Source: CAZSRL01 sp964609615 (GTDB taxonomy: Bacteria; Bacillota_I; Bacilli_A; RF39; UBA660). Taken from it: a stretch of 14,886 nt of DNA. How positions within the stretch are numbered: the first letter of the stretch is position 1; each line of letters begins with the position of its first letter. Shown here piece after piece: positions 1 to 6,683 of the stretch. Location of the stretch: contig CAZSRL010000019.1 of the NCBI GenBank assembly GCA_964609615.1, positions 1 through 14,886 on the forward strand. The letters are read 5' to 3'. A program made the translations under genes and the position numbers. The notes below the pieces were generated by a model that was not told the origin of the DNA, searched no databases, and was given only the letters and a program-made list of their open reading frames with translations.

Positions 1-53
1 CGACCTTCCGGTTTTCAAGACCGGTCCCTTCAACCAGACTTGGGTATTCCTCC
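1..53 (-). tRNA. tRNA-Ser(UGA), 3' part cut off by window edge
   Basis: On the minus strand the 5' end lies at base 53, starting GGAGGAA, followed by a D-arm and a perfect anticodon stem CCGGT/ACCGG-type helix around loop CTTGAAA, which gives anticodon UGA (serine, UCA codons). The variable arm begins at the window edge, so the T-arm and 3' end are missing here. It has its own promoter at 103-132. Confidence 0.9.
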
Positions 54-102
54 AATTATATTATGCTCTGGTTTGCTTATTTATTCACTTCAGCGCAATA
101 GA

Positions 103-132
103 ATTATAACATATGTTTTATTTTAAAGTCAA
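103..132 (-). promoter_or_regulatory. Sigma-70-type promoter of tRNA-Ser
   Basis: On the minus strand a TTGACT -35 box (132-127) is followed after 18 bases by a perfect TATAAT -10 box (108-103). It faces the tRNA-Ser gene, with a leader of roughly 45 bases. The left copy of the 13-bp direct repeat at 135-147 sits immediately upstream of the -35 box, so the IS30 insertion landed just outside this promoter. Confidence 0.75.
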
Positions 133-134
133 TA

Positions 135-147
135 TCTTCCGTTAAAA
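135..147. repeat. 13-bp direct repeat, left copy (TCTTCCGTTAAAA)
   Basis: An exact copy of this 13-mer occurs in the same orientation at 1707-1719, on the other side of the IS30 element. It may be a target-site duplication, or an additional transposase-binding box, since it contains the CCGTT core repeated throughout both flanks. Confidence 0.6.
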
Positions 148-175
148 ATATTAGTTAACGTTAATTTTCATTTGG

Positions 176-186
176 AAGTCCGTTTT
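176..186 (+). repeat. IS30 left terminal inverted repeat
   Basis: AAGTCCGTTTT, matching the complement of 1610-1620 without mismatch. A second AACGGA box follows at 196-201 inside the element, mirrored by TCCGT at 1602-1606 on the right. Confidence 0.6.
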
Positions 187-218
187 TAAATAAATAACGG
201 AATTAAGTCTGTTTATAG

Positions 219-224
219 TATAAT
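219..224 (+). promoter_or_regulatory. Probable -10 box for the transposase
   Basis: TATAAT lies 40 bases before the transposase start. No convincing -35 box is present at the normal distance; the AACGGA box at 196-201 occupies that place, which would let transposase binding interfere with its own transcription (inference). Confidence 0.4.
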
Positions 225-264
225 ATACTCTACGTTTCTTTGTAATTATAAGGAGGAATTAAAA

Positions 265-1395
265 ATGAAAACGTGGAAACATCTGAGTGAAGAAAATAGA
301 AAAATCATTATTTCTTGTATCTCACATAATAAAAAGTTAATTGAAATAAGTTATTTTATTTGTTATGACCCTAGGGGAATATCAAAAGAAGTTAAAAGAA
401 ATAGAAAACCAGTTGATTATGCTGATCAAACAGAAAGTAAATGTCCTAAGCTTAATAGATGGCCTTATGTCTGTACTAATTGTAAAAATAGATACAGAAA
501 ATGTCCTTTTGTTAAATTTGTATATGATGCTAAAACAGCTCAAAAGAAAGCCGATGCCAATCTTATTAATTCTAGAAAAGGAATTGATGAAAACAAATCT
601 ATTTACCAAATTTCAATTGAAAACAAAGATGATGTTAAAAAATCAGTCACTACACTTTATAGATATGTTAATAATGGATATTTAACTACAAAAAGAATTG
701 ATTTACCTTTTGCTGTAAAATATAAAAAAAGAAAGCATAATAAAAAGTATGAATACACTGACAATAAAATTGACAGAAGTAATCATACTTACTTAGACTA
801 TTTGTCATACATGCATAAAAATCCTAATTGTAATGTATGGCAACTAGATTTTCTAGGTGCTATCAAATCTGATAACAACAATATTTTATCATTTATTTTA
901 CCAAATGTACACTTTACTATACTAGGTATTATAAATAATCCAAATTCTAGTAAAGTTGTTAAATTCTTTGATGATTTAGAAAAATCTATTGGCATTGAGA
1001 CATTTATTGATTTAATACCCGTCATTTTAACCGATAGAGACCCTTGCTTTAATGATATTGAGGGAATATGTTTTTCTAAAATAACTGGTGAGGAAAGATG
1101 TAAACTTTTCTTTTGTGATCCTTATGTATCAAATCAAAAACCAAATGTAGAAAACATTAATAAACAAATAAGAAAATTTTTTCCAAAAGGAAAATCAATC
1201 GATAATCAAATGAAAACAACAGTAAAACAACATAATATATCTTTACTAAATACACCAATTAAATCTCTTGATGGCATACTCCAAAGGATGCGTTTGTTGC
1301 TGTATATGGTGAAGATTTATTTAATAAAATTCTTGATATTGTCAATGGCGATCGTAAGTGAGTTCATCTTAACCATTGACAATAATACTATTTAA
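265..1395 (+). pseudogene. IS30-family transposase, frameshifted near the C-terminus
   Basis: DDE transposase that would cut and join the ends of its own IS. An N-terminal helix-turn-helix of IS30 type (residues about 5-48, ending ISKEVKRNR) precedes a catalytic core with candidate acidic residues D195 (WQLDFLG), D257 (ILTDRDPCF) and E296 (KPNVENINKQIR), and the family block FFPKGKSID. D257 sits in a DRDPCF context instead of the usual DNG-type one, a variant I associate with a Bacilli/Mollicutes subgroup. After G337 the frame is lost: the open frame continues as an unrelated hydrophobic tail to 1395. The +2 frame from 1278 to TGA at 1359-1361 encodes the expected IS30 end (PKDAFVAVYGEDLFNKILDI...). 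A one-base deletion near 1276-1278 explains this. AGGAGG at 251-256 supports the start. The product is probably not functional, though the catalytic triad is retained. Confidence 0.88.
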
Positions 1396-1405
1396 AATAT
1401 TTAGG

Positions 1406-1428
1406 CAAATAAAGTTTACCTTTATTTG
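1406..1428 (+). terminator. Hairpin after the transposase, weak terminator candidate
   Basis: A perfect 9-bp inverted repeat (CAAATAAAG / CTTTATTTG) with a TTTAC loop lies just after the transposase. The stem is AT-rich and the following T-run is poor, so terminator function is doubtful. Confidence 0.4.
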
Positions 1429-1450
1429 TTATCAATAAAACAATATTACA

Positions 1451-1484
1451 AAAAAACGGAAATAAGTATAAAAAACGGAAATAA
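1451..1484. repeat. Two direct copies of AAAAAACGGAAATAA
   Basis: Two identical 15-base units start 19 bases apart (1451 and 1470), nearly two helical turns. The 13-base core occurs again in inverse orientation at 1550-1562. Confidence 0.8.
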
Positions 1485-1609
1485 CCTCAGTGTTTTCGTT
1501 GTGGAATAATTTATACATATTATTATTATATATAAAACTTTTATCAACCTTATTTCCGTTTTAATGTCAAAAACCGAACTTTAATATGAAAAAGAAAAAA
1601 ATCCGTAAT

Positions 1610-1620
1610 AAAACGGACTT
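1610..1620 (-). repeat. IS30 right terminal inverted repeat
   Basis: AAAACGGACTT, the exact complement of 176-186. With TCCGT at 1602-1606 it also forms a small local inverted repeat. Confidence 0.6.
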
Positions 1621-1706
1621 TAGTTTATAAATTTACGAATAAAGTTGCATTATCTCTTATAAATGTATGTTCAAAATTAAAATTGCATTTTACTATTTAA
1701 CTAACT

Positions 1707-1719
1707 TCTTCCGTTAAAA
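1707..1719. repeat. 13-bp direct repeat, right copy
   Basis: Identical to 135-147, same orientation. It lies directly before the terminator of tRNA-Leu. Confidence 0.6.
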
Positions 1720-1721
1720 TA

Positions 1722-1748
1722 AAAAAACTTTATAAAATAAAGTTTTTT
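1722..1748 (-). terminator. Intrinsic terminator of tRNA-Leu
   Basis: A perfect 12-bp inverted repeat (AAAAAACTTTAT / ATAAAGTTTTTT) with a 3-base loop lies 8 bases past the tRNA-Leu CCA end. On the minus strand it ends in six T residues; its symmetry makes it potentially bidirectional. Confidence 0.7.
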
Positions 1749-1755
1749 GTAAAGT

Positions 1756-1844
1756 TGGTGCCTCAGGCCGGACTTGAACCGGCACGAGCTATAACACTCG
1801 CAGGATTTTAAGTCCTGTGCGTCTACCAATTCCGCCACTAAGGC
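1756..1844 (-). tRNA. tRNA-Leu(UAA)
   Basis: Complete class II tRNA. The acceptor stem GCCTTAG pairs with CTGAGGC, the anticodon loop CTTAAAA gives anticodon UAA, a long variable arm is present, the T-loop is GTTCAAG, and CCA is encoded with an A discriminator (ACCA end). The gene has its own promoter (1871-1899) and terminator (1722-1748), so it is a single-gene unit. Its ACCA end is complementary to the UGGU of the leuS T-box in this window, although its anticodon does not match the proposed CUU specifier. Confidence 0.97.
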
Positions 1845-1870
1845 ATGCACCATTTCAGTAGAACATATTG

Positions 1871-1899
1871 ATTATATAGTATTTTTTTCCTTTTTTCAA
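1871..1899 (-). promoter_or_regulatory. Promoter of tRNA-Leu
   Basis: TTGAAA (-35, 1899-1894), a 17-base spacer and TATAAT (-10, 1876-1871), placed about 27 bases before the mature 5' end. It follows directly after the transketolase terminator. Confidence 0.8.
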
Positions 1900-1910
1900 T
1901 ACTTTTTTTA

Positions 1911-1932
1911 AAAAAAGTGATAAATCACTTTT
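1911..1932 (-). terminator. Terminator of transketolase
   Basis: A 9-bp perfect inverted repeat AAAAGTGAT / ATCACTTTT with a two-base loop overlaps the tkt stop codon and continues into a T-run on the minus strand. Compact spacing like this recurs at 14032-14054. Confidence 0.7.
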
Positions 1933-3868
1933 ATTTTAATAATTTTTCAATTTTATCTTTTAACGCGTCATAATCAAAGTCTTCAAATTTTAAAACATCT
2001 TCTTTTGAAGCAGATATTCCAAATTTATTAACATTAATTACACATTCTTTATTAGTTGCATATTTATACCATGAACTATCATTACTTGCTTCTAATGTAA
2101 CAACATTTACAAGTGGTTCTATAATTTCTTTCTTTTCTTCTTCTGGTAATGATTCAAAAACCTCCATACAAGGCATACTTACAACTCTTATATGTGAGTT
2201 ATTTTGTTCTAATTCTTTTGCAATCTTAATAGCTATATTTACTTCTGATCCAGTAGCAATTATTATACCATTTAAATTACTTATTTCTCTATATACTATA
2301 TATGCTCCCTTATTAGTAAATTCAGCACTAGAGTTTTCTAATATAGGTAATTTATCTTTACTAATAATTAAACAATTAGGTTTATTTGAATTAAGAATAT
2401 AATTCCATGCTCCTAAAGTTTCTCTTACATCTGCTGGTCTAAACACTCTCATATTTGGAATACTTCTTAAAGTTCCAAGTTGTTCTATTGGTTGATGAGT
2501 TGGTCCATCTTGTCCTATTGAAATTGAATCATGTGTAAAAATAAATGTTGAAGAACAATCCATTAGAGCAGCTAGTCTAATGCTTGGTTTCATATAATCA
2601 CTAAAGGTTAAAAATGCACTACTAAATGGTTTTAATCCACATAAAGCTAATCCATTTGTAATAGCACCCATTGCATTTTCTCTAACACCATAATTTATAT
2701 TTTTTCCATATTTATTATCTATTTTAAAACTATCTGAATTTAACTTTGTTTTTGCACTTGATGAAACATCAGCACTTCCTCCTAAAAATAATGGAGTTGA
2801 ATTACTAATAATATTCATTATTCTATTGTTAGTGTTTCTTAATTCTTCTTCTGGTATTGATAATGATATATTATTTAAATTAATTTTAAAGTCATTTGTC
2901 ATTAATAGAATATTATTTTTTAATTTTTCATCTTCTTTAATAACAGTTTGATATTTACTTACCCATAAATTATATCCTGGGACTACTCTTCTCATAATAT
3001 CAGTTCTAAATTTCTCTATTGGTTCTTTTGCTATTTTAAATGGTATTTCATTTATTTCAAAATCTTTTTTTAATTTTTGTATATCTTCTTCTTTAAGAGG
3101 TTTTCCATGTACTTCATTTGTCCCCGCTAGCATACTTCCATAACCTATAATAGTTTTTATTTCAATTATGCTTGGTTTATTTACCTCTTTTGCTTCTTTT
3201 ATTGCATTATCTATTGAATTAATATCTTCTGAACTGTTAACTAAAGATGTATGCCATCCCATTGATTCAAATCTTGATAATACATTATCAGCAAAGACTC
3301 CATTAATTGATCCATCTAATGTAATATTATTTGAATCATATAAAACTATTAGTTTAGATAGATTTAATGACCCAGCAAGTGAAGCAGCTTCATATGAGAT
3401 TCCTTCCATTAAATCTCCATCTCCTACTAAAACATATGTATAATGATTAAATAATTCTTTATTAAAATTATTTCTTAAATATTCTTCTGAGATTGCCATT
3501 CCAACAGCGGTTGCCAATCCTTCTCCAAGTGGTCCAGTTGTACATTCAACACCTATACTTGTATCAACTTCTGGATGCCCATGTAGTCTTCCTCCTAATT
3601 GCCTATATTTATTTAACTCTTCTACTTTAATAGGATATCCACTTAAATAAAGTGTCGAATAAAGTAAAGCAGAACCATGACCTGCACTCATTACAAATCT
3701 ATCTCTATTTAACCATTTTGGATTAGTTGGCAATACGTTTAAGTGCTTTGAAAAAAGAGTATACATTATTGGAGCAGCACCTAAACAAATGCCTGGATGT
3801 CCACTACCAGCACTATTAATCATATCTATACTTAGAGTTCTTATTGTGTTTATTATTCTTTTTTCCAT
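1931..3868 (-). CDS. tkt: Transketolase
   Basis: Thiamine-diphosphate enzyme that moves two-carbon units between sugar phosphates in the non-oxidative pentose phosphate pathway; cytosolic. At 645 residues it is near the usual 650-670. The PP domain contains GHPG (23-26), HGS (64-66), GPLGEG (112-117) and the ThDP/Mg motif GDGD...NN (149-181). H254 lies in the VHGKPL block. The Pyr domain has catalytic E397 (YGVREN), H446 (FTHDS) and H458 (GPTHQP). All key residues are present, followed by a normal C-terminal domain. The start has AGAGGTG at 3877-3883. It is a single-gene unit: extended -10 promoter upstream, terminator overlapping the stop. It is divergent from the CPBP protease cluster, which shares the 139-base intergenic region. 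Confidence 0.97.
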   Translation of the reverse strand: MEKRIINTIRTLSIDMINSAGSGHPGICLGAAPIMYTLFSKHLNVLPTNPKWLNRDRFVMSAGHGSALLYSTLYLSGYPIKVEELNKYRQLGGRLHGHPEVDTSIGVECTTGPLGEGLATAVGMAISEEYLRNNFNKELFNHYTYVLVGDGDLMEGISYEAASLAGSLNLSKLIVLYDSNNITLDGSINGVFADNVLSRFESMGWHTSLVNSSEDINSIDNAIKEAKEVNKPSIIEIKTIIGYGSMLAGTNEVHGKPLKEEDIQKLKKDFEINEIPFKIAKEPIEKFRTDIMRRVVPGYNLWVSKYQTVIKEDEKLKNNILLMTNDFKINLNNISLSIPEEELRNTNNRIMNIISNSTPLFLGGSADVSSSAKTKLNSDSFKIDNKYGKNINYGVRENAMGAITNGLALCGLKPFSSAFLTFSDYMKPSIRLAALMDCSSTFIFTHDSISIGQDGPTHQPIEQLGTLRSIPNMRVFRPADVRETLGAWNYILNSNKPNCLIISKDKLPILENSSAEFTNKGAYIVYREISNLNGIIIATGSEVNIAIKIAKELEQNNSHIRVVSMPCMEVFESLPEEEKKEIIEPLVNVVTLEASNDSSWYKYATNKECVINVNKFGISASKEDVLKFEDFDYDALKDKIEKLLK

Positions 3869-3893
3869 TTTTTTACACCTCTATTATAAATAT

Positions 3894-3902
3894 ATTGTAG
3901 CA
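3894..3902 (-). promoter_or_regulatory. Extended -10 promoter of tkt
   Basis: TGCTACAAT on the minus strand is an extended -10 element, 25 bases before the tkt ATG. The -35 region (AAGACT at 17 bases) is weak, as expected when the TG extension compensates. Confidence 0.5.
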
Positions 3903-3945
3903 TATTTTATTTTTAAAGTCTTTATAAATATTAATATAAAGCTAT

Positions 3946-3973
3946 TTTATTTTTATTGTTTTTTTAGTATAAT
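3946..3973 (+). promoter_or_regulatory. Probable promoter of the CPBP protease cluster
   Basis: TATAAT at 3968-3973 is a perfect -10 box 34 bases before the proposed start at 4008. The best -35 candidate, TTTATT at 3946-3951 with a 16-base spacer, is poor. Confidence 0.45.
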
Positions 3974-4007
3974 GATAATAGTAAAAAATAGAAATGGAAG
4001 TATTAAA

Positions 4008-4718
4008 ATGAAAAAAGAAAAAAATAAGAAAAAAAATAAAATATCAAGTTATATTGGAAAATTATTTTCAACAGCAGGTATTTTATTACTATTTATACTT
4101 GCTCAAGTAATTGCAGGGATTGTAGCAACTGTTATGGGATATGATGATGCTACTTCATTTTGTGTATTTGCTTTAATTGGATCTTTTGTTTTATCAATAG
4201 TATTTATATTAATATACAAAAAAACTCTTATTAAACAGTTTATTGATTTTAAAAAGAATTGGAAAGATTATTTATTATTTTCTCTTATATGTTTTGCGAT
4301 AGGATTTGGTATTGAAACTATATGTGATTTAATAATAAATAATGTAATATTTAATAACTCAAGTTCTGATAATCAACAAATGGTAGAGAGTTTTGTTACA
4401 TCATTACCTATTCTTGGGTTTTTATCAGTTGTAGTTTTTGCTCCTATTAATGAAGAAATAGCGTTTAGACTTAATTTTAGAAAACTATTTAAAAATATAA
4501 TTGCTTTTTCAGTAGTAACCGGTTTAATATTTAGTGCTTTTCATATAGTTGAATTTAATTCATTAAAAAGTTTATTACAAATGATTCCTTACTTTGTATT
4601 AGGTTTTACTTTTGGATATGCATATTTTAAAACTAATAATATATTTACAACAATGATTATGCATGCGATTAATAATTTAATAGGCTTTTTATTGGTAATA
4701 ATGACTGCTTTTTTATAA
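4008..4718 (+). CDS. CPBP-family (CAAX/Abi) intramembrane protease, copy 1
   Basis: Polytopic membrane protein of 236 residues with the glutamic protease signature of the CPBP family: EEIAFR (E149, E150, R154), FSAFH (H179) and H219AINN (H219, N223). About six to seven hydrophobic segments follow a very basic lysine-rich N-terminus. Family members are CAAX-type prenyl-protein peptidases in eukaryotes; bacterial ones process secreted peptides, regulate membrane proteins or confer bacteriocin self-immunity. The substrate here cannot be read from the sequence. The open frame extends upstream to 3789, but that part overlaps the tkt start region and is low-complexity; ATG 4008 has GGAAG at 3996-4000 and a TATAAT upstream. 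It is about half identical to the next gene, including the block TLIKQ..DFKKNWK. It is likely cotranscribed with the three following genes. Confidence 0.9.
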   Translation: MKKEKNKKKNKISSYIGKLFSTAGILLLFILAQVIAGIVATVMGYDDATSFCVFALIGSFVLSIVFILIYKKTLIKQFIDFKKNWKDYLLFSLICFAIGFGIETICDLIINNVIFNNSSSDNQQMVESFVTSLPILGFLSVVVFAPINEEIAFRLNFRKLFKNIIAFSVVTGLIFSAFHIVEFNSLKSLLQMIPYFVLGFTFGYAYFKTNNIFTTMIMHAINNLIGFLLVIMTAFL

Positions 4719-4742
4719 AAACATATTATTGTTATTCTATGA

Positions 4743-4756
4743 TATAATTATATAAT
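4743..4756 (+). promoter_or_regulatory. Possible internal promoter before the second CPBP gene
   Basis: Two overlapping-phase TATAAT boxes (4743-4748 and 4751-4756) lie in the 59-base gap between the two proteases. The best -35, TTATTG at 4726-4731, would need a 19-base spacer to the second box. In such AT-rich DNA this may be chance. Confidence 0.3.
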
Positions 4757-4777
4757 GAATGTGAAAGGAATTTATAA

Positions 4778-5491
4778 ATGAAAAAATTAAAGGAATTAAA
4801 TACAAAAAAGTTTTTAGATTATTTTTATAAAATATTATTTACTATAGCAGTAATACTTGTTTATTTATGTGTTCCTGTTATGGTTATTAAAATATTTAAT
4901 AATTGTTTTGGAATTGATAATTTAATATTTACAAATGGTATTGGTACTTTGGTTACTTTATTAATTCTAATATTAATATTTAATAGGACTTTAATAAAAC
5001 AATATTATGATTTTAAAAAGAACTGGAAAAAATATATGATATTTACAATTAAATGTTGGGCTATTGGATTAGGAATAATGATGTTTAGTAATTTAATAAT
5101 AAACTTTTTTATTTTTGATGGTAATACAATAGCAGGTAATGAAGAAGAAGTAAGAAATATGTTAATAAAATATCCAGTATATGGACTTTTTTCAGCAGTT
5201 TTATTAGCGCCTATTGCTGAAGAAATAGTATTTAGATTAAATTTTAAAAAGTTATTTAATAATGCAATTGTTTTTTCAATAGTAACTGGTTTATTATTTG
5301 GAGGGCTACATTTAGTAACTGACTTTAATTCAATAAAAGACTTGTGTTATATAATTCCTTATAGTGCATTAGGTATAGCATTTGGTTATGCTTATTATAA
5401 AAATAATAATATTTTTTCTACTATGATTATGCATGCTTTTCATAATGCAGTTGTTTATACATTAATTATTATAGTATATTTAGGAGTTTAA
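4778..5491 (+). CDS. CPBP-family (CAAX/Abi) intramembrane protease, copy 2
   Basis: Paralogue of the preceding gene, 237 residues, with the same topology and intact motifs: EEIVFR (E148, E149, R153), GGLH (H178) and H219AFHN (H219, N223). Similarity runs through the whole length, so this is a tandem duplication that has since diverged, mostly in the first 60 residues and in the loop at about 113-130. AAAGGAA at 4764-4769 precedes the ATG. The stop codon is one base before the phosphoesterase start, so the two are translationally close. Retention of the catalytic set in both copies argues against decay. Whether they act on different substrates or pair in the membrane is unknown. Confidence 0.9.
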   Translation: MKKLKELNTKKFLDYFYKILFTIAVILVYLCVPVMVIKIFNNCFGIDNLIFTNGIGTLVTLLILILIFNRTLIKQYYDFKKNWKKYMIFTIKCWAIGLGIMMFSNLIINFFIFDGNTIAGNEEEVRNMLIKYPVYGLFSAVLLAPIAEEIVFRLNFKKLFNNAIVFSIVTGLLFGGLHLVTDFNSIKDLCYIIPYSALGIAFGYAYYKNNNIFSTMIMHAFHNAVVYTLIIIVYLGV

Positions 5492-5492
5492 T

Positions 5493-6386
5493 ATGGCAAA
5501 TATAAAAAAGAAAAAAGTGGAAAAAGAAAAGTCACATAATTTTTTAAATTTAATTTTAATATTATTATTAATTATAATTTGTTTATTCTTATATTCTAGA
5601 TATGTTGCTACCACTGGTGTAATAACTAAAGAATGTAGAGTTGCTAGTAAAGAAATACCTAATAATTTTAGTGGGATTAAAATTATACAATTAAGTGATA
5701 TTCATTATAAAAATACTACTTTTTCTAAAGATATGAAATATATTGTTAAAAATATTAATGAGTTAAAACCTGATTTAGTTTTTTTTACAGGTGATTTATT
5801 AGATTTACAAACTAAATTAAGTGATGATGAAATAAGTACTTTAACTAATTATTTAAATTCAATTGATTCTACTTTAGGAAAATATAGAATACTAGGCGAA
5901 GATGATTATAATAATAAACAGTATGATCAAATAATGAATAATACTGATTTTAAACTTTTAGATAATAGTTATGAATTAATATATAACGAAGGTATGACTC
6001 CAATATTTTTAGGAGGAACTAGCAGCAGTACTAAAAGTGTGATTGATTTAAATAAAACATTTAGTTATTATAAAAAAAATAAAGATGATACTTATTTAGC
6101 TAAGTATAAAATTATTCTTACTCATGAACCTGATAATATAGATGAAATAATTAATTATAATAATGATACTAATTTAATCCTTTGTGGGCACTCTCATATG
6201 GGTCAAGTAGTTATTCCGTTCTATGGCGGGATTTTTCTTCCTGAAGGCGCTAAAAAGTATGTTTCAGACCAATATAACATTAATAAAACAAAAATATATA
6301 TAAGTAGTGGTATTGGAACATCTATATTAAAATATAGATTATTTAATAAACCATCTTTTAACTTTTATAGACTTAAAGCACTTTAA
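5493..6386 (+). CDS. Membrane-anchored calcineurin-like phosphoesterase (YkuE/YaeI-type) with altered GNHD motif
   Basis: 297 residues: a lysine-rich cytoplasmic start, one transmembrane anchor (about 17-35), then an extracytoplasmic metallophosphoesterase domain. Motifs in order are SDIH (D69, H71), GDLLD (D101, D104), GEDD at 135-138 where the family normally has GNHD/E, THEPD (H211) and GHSHMGQ (H233, H235). The third motif thus loses both the bridging Asn and the catalytic His, while all other metal ligands are kept. YkuE/YaeI relatives are linked to cell-envelope lipid or peptidoglycan-precursor phosphoesters. Activity with this substitution is uncertain: it may be altered or lost. AGGAG at 5482-5486 supports the start, one base after the second CPBP gene. 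Same operon. Confidence 0.85.
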   Translation: MANIKKKKVEKEKSHNFLNLILILLLIIICLFLYSRYVATTGVITKECRVASKEIPNNFSGIKIIQLSDIHYKNTTFSKDMKYIVKNINELKPDLVFFTGDLLDLQTKLSDDEISTLTNYLNSIDSTLGKYRILGEDDYNNKQYDQIMNNTDFKLLDNSYELIYNEGMTPIFLGGTSSSTKSVIDLNKTFSYYKKNKDDTYLAKYKIILTHEPDNIDEIINYNNDTNLILCGHSHMGQVVIPFYGGIFLPEGAKKYVSDQYNINKTKIYISSGIGTSILKYRLFNKPSFNFYRLKAL

Positions 6387-6424
6387 AAAATATATTTCAT
6401 ATTATAAATAAGAAAGGAGTTATT

Positions 6425-6649
6425 ATGAATCCTTATATTAATAACAATCATCCTTATAATAATATGAATAATGATAGATTTTTACCCGCAGGTGCTTTTT
6501 TGTTTGGAGCGTTAACTGGAGGAGTTGCAGTTGCAGCTTTTAATCCATATAGACCTAGGCCATATTATCCTGTTAATCAAGGGCCTGCTCCATATGGAAT
6601 GTATCCTTCATACCCACCACAATATTATCCATATTATAGACCATATTAA
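6425..6649 (+). CDS. Small Asn-rich / Pro-Tyr-rich membrane protein of unknown function
   Basis: 74 residues, not recognised as a named family. Residues 1-18 are rich in Asn and Tyr. Residues 20-39 form a glycine/alanine-rich hydrophobic segment (GAFLFGALTGGVAVAAF), and 40-74 form a tail made almost wholly of Pro, Tyr, Arg and Gln with PY repeats. A very strong ribosome binding site (AGAAAGGAG, 6411-6419) six bases before ATG argues that it is real and well translated, and the strong terminator follows its stop directly. It is the last gene of the CPBP-phosphoesterase cluster. Pro/Tyr-rich tails of this kind occur in surface-exposed or coat-type proteins and in scaffolds, but no function can be assigned. 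Confidence 0.75.
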   Translation: MNPYINNNHPYNNMNNDRFLPAGAFLFGALTGGVAVAAFNPYRPRPYYPVNQGPAPYGMYPSYPPQYYPYYRPY

Positions 6650-6683
6650 AAGAAACTTAAAATTTAAGTTTCTTTATTTTTTT
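6649..6683 (+). terminator. Strong intrinsic terminator of the CPBP cluster
   Basis: A 13-bp perfect inverted repeat AAAGAAACTTAAA / TTTAAGTTTCTTT is followed by A and seven T residues on the plus strand. It starts in the stop codon of the PY-rich gene and overlaps the last codons of the convergent flippase gene, so it can also stop minus-strand transcripts, less efficiently because the T-run there is short. Confidence 0.85.

Larger units (their letters stand above)
176..1620 (+). mobile_element. IS30-family insertion sequence, probably inactive
   Basis: About 1.45 kb, delimited by an 11-bp perfect inverted repeat, AAGTCCGTTTT at 176-186 and its complement at 1610-1620. Each end carries a second inner ACGGA box a short distance inside. 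It encodes one IS30-type DDE transposase with a late frameshift. No matching short target duplication is visible directly beside these ends. A 13-bp direct repeat further out (135-147 and 1707-1719) leaves open a slightly larger element, with possible 8-bp ends TTAGTTAA (151-158) and TTAACTAA (1697-1704). The element sits between tRNA-Ser and tRNA-Leu, a common landing zone. Exact ends are uncertain. Confidence 0.7.
1396..1720. other. Noncoding right flank of the IS, rich in CCGTT/AACGG boxes
   Basis: No gene is visible. It holds a hairpin (1406-1428), a 15-bp direct repeat AAAAAACGGAAATAA at 1451-1465 and 1470-1484, an inverted 13-base version (TTATTTCCGTTTT) at 1550-1562, the right IS end at 1602-1620, and another CCGTT box in the direct repeat at 1707-1719. 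The density of one hexamer core in such AT-rich DNA suggests repeated transposase binding sites or eroded ends of related elements. Confidence 0.6.

Noticed and set aside
1270..1300. Programmed ribosomal frameshift in the transposase
   Set aside because: No slippery heptamer or clear stimulatory hairpin; IS30 transposases are normally one frame. A deletion is simpler.
265..1395. Alternative genetic code (TGA as tryptophan)
   Set aside because: Conserved tryptophans use TGG, and TGA serves as the stop of the gene before leuS.
1396..1720. CRISPR-like array from repeated AACGGAAATAA units
   Set aside because: Only two direct and one inverted copies with irregular, short spacing and no cas genes.
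3789..4007. Upstream extension of the first CPBP protease
   Set aside because: It overlaps the tkt start and both promoters, lacks a ribosome binding site and is low-complexity; ATG 4008 fits the paralogue's length.
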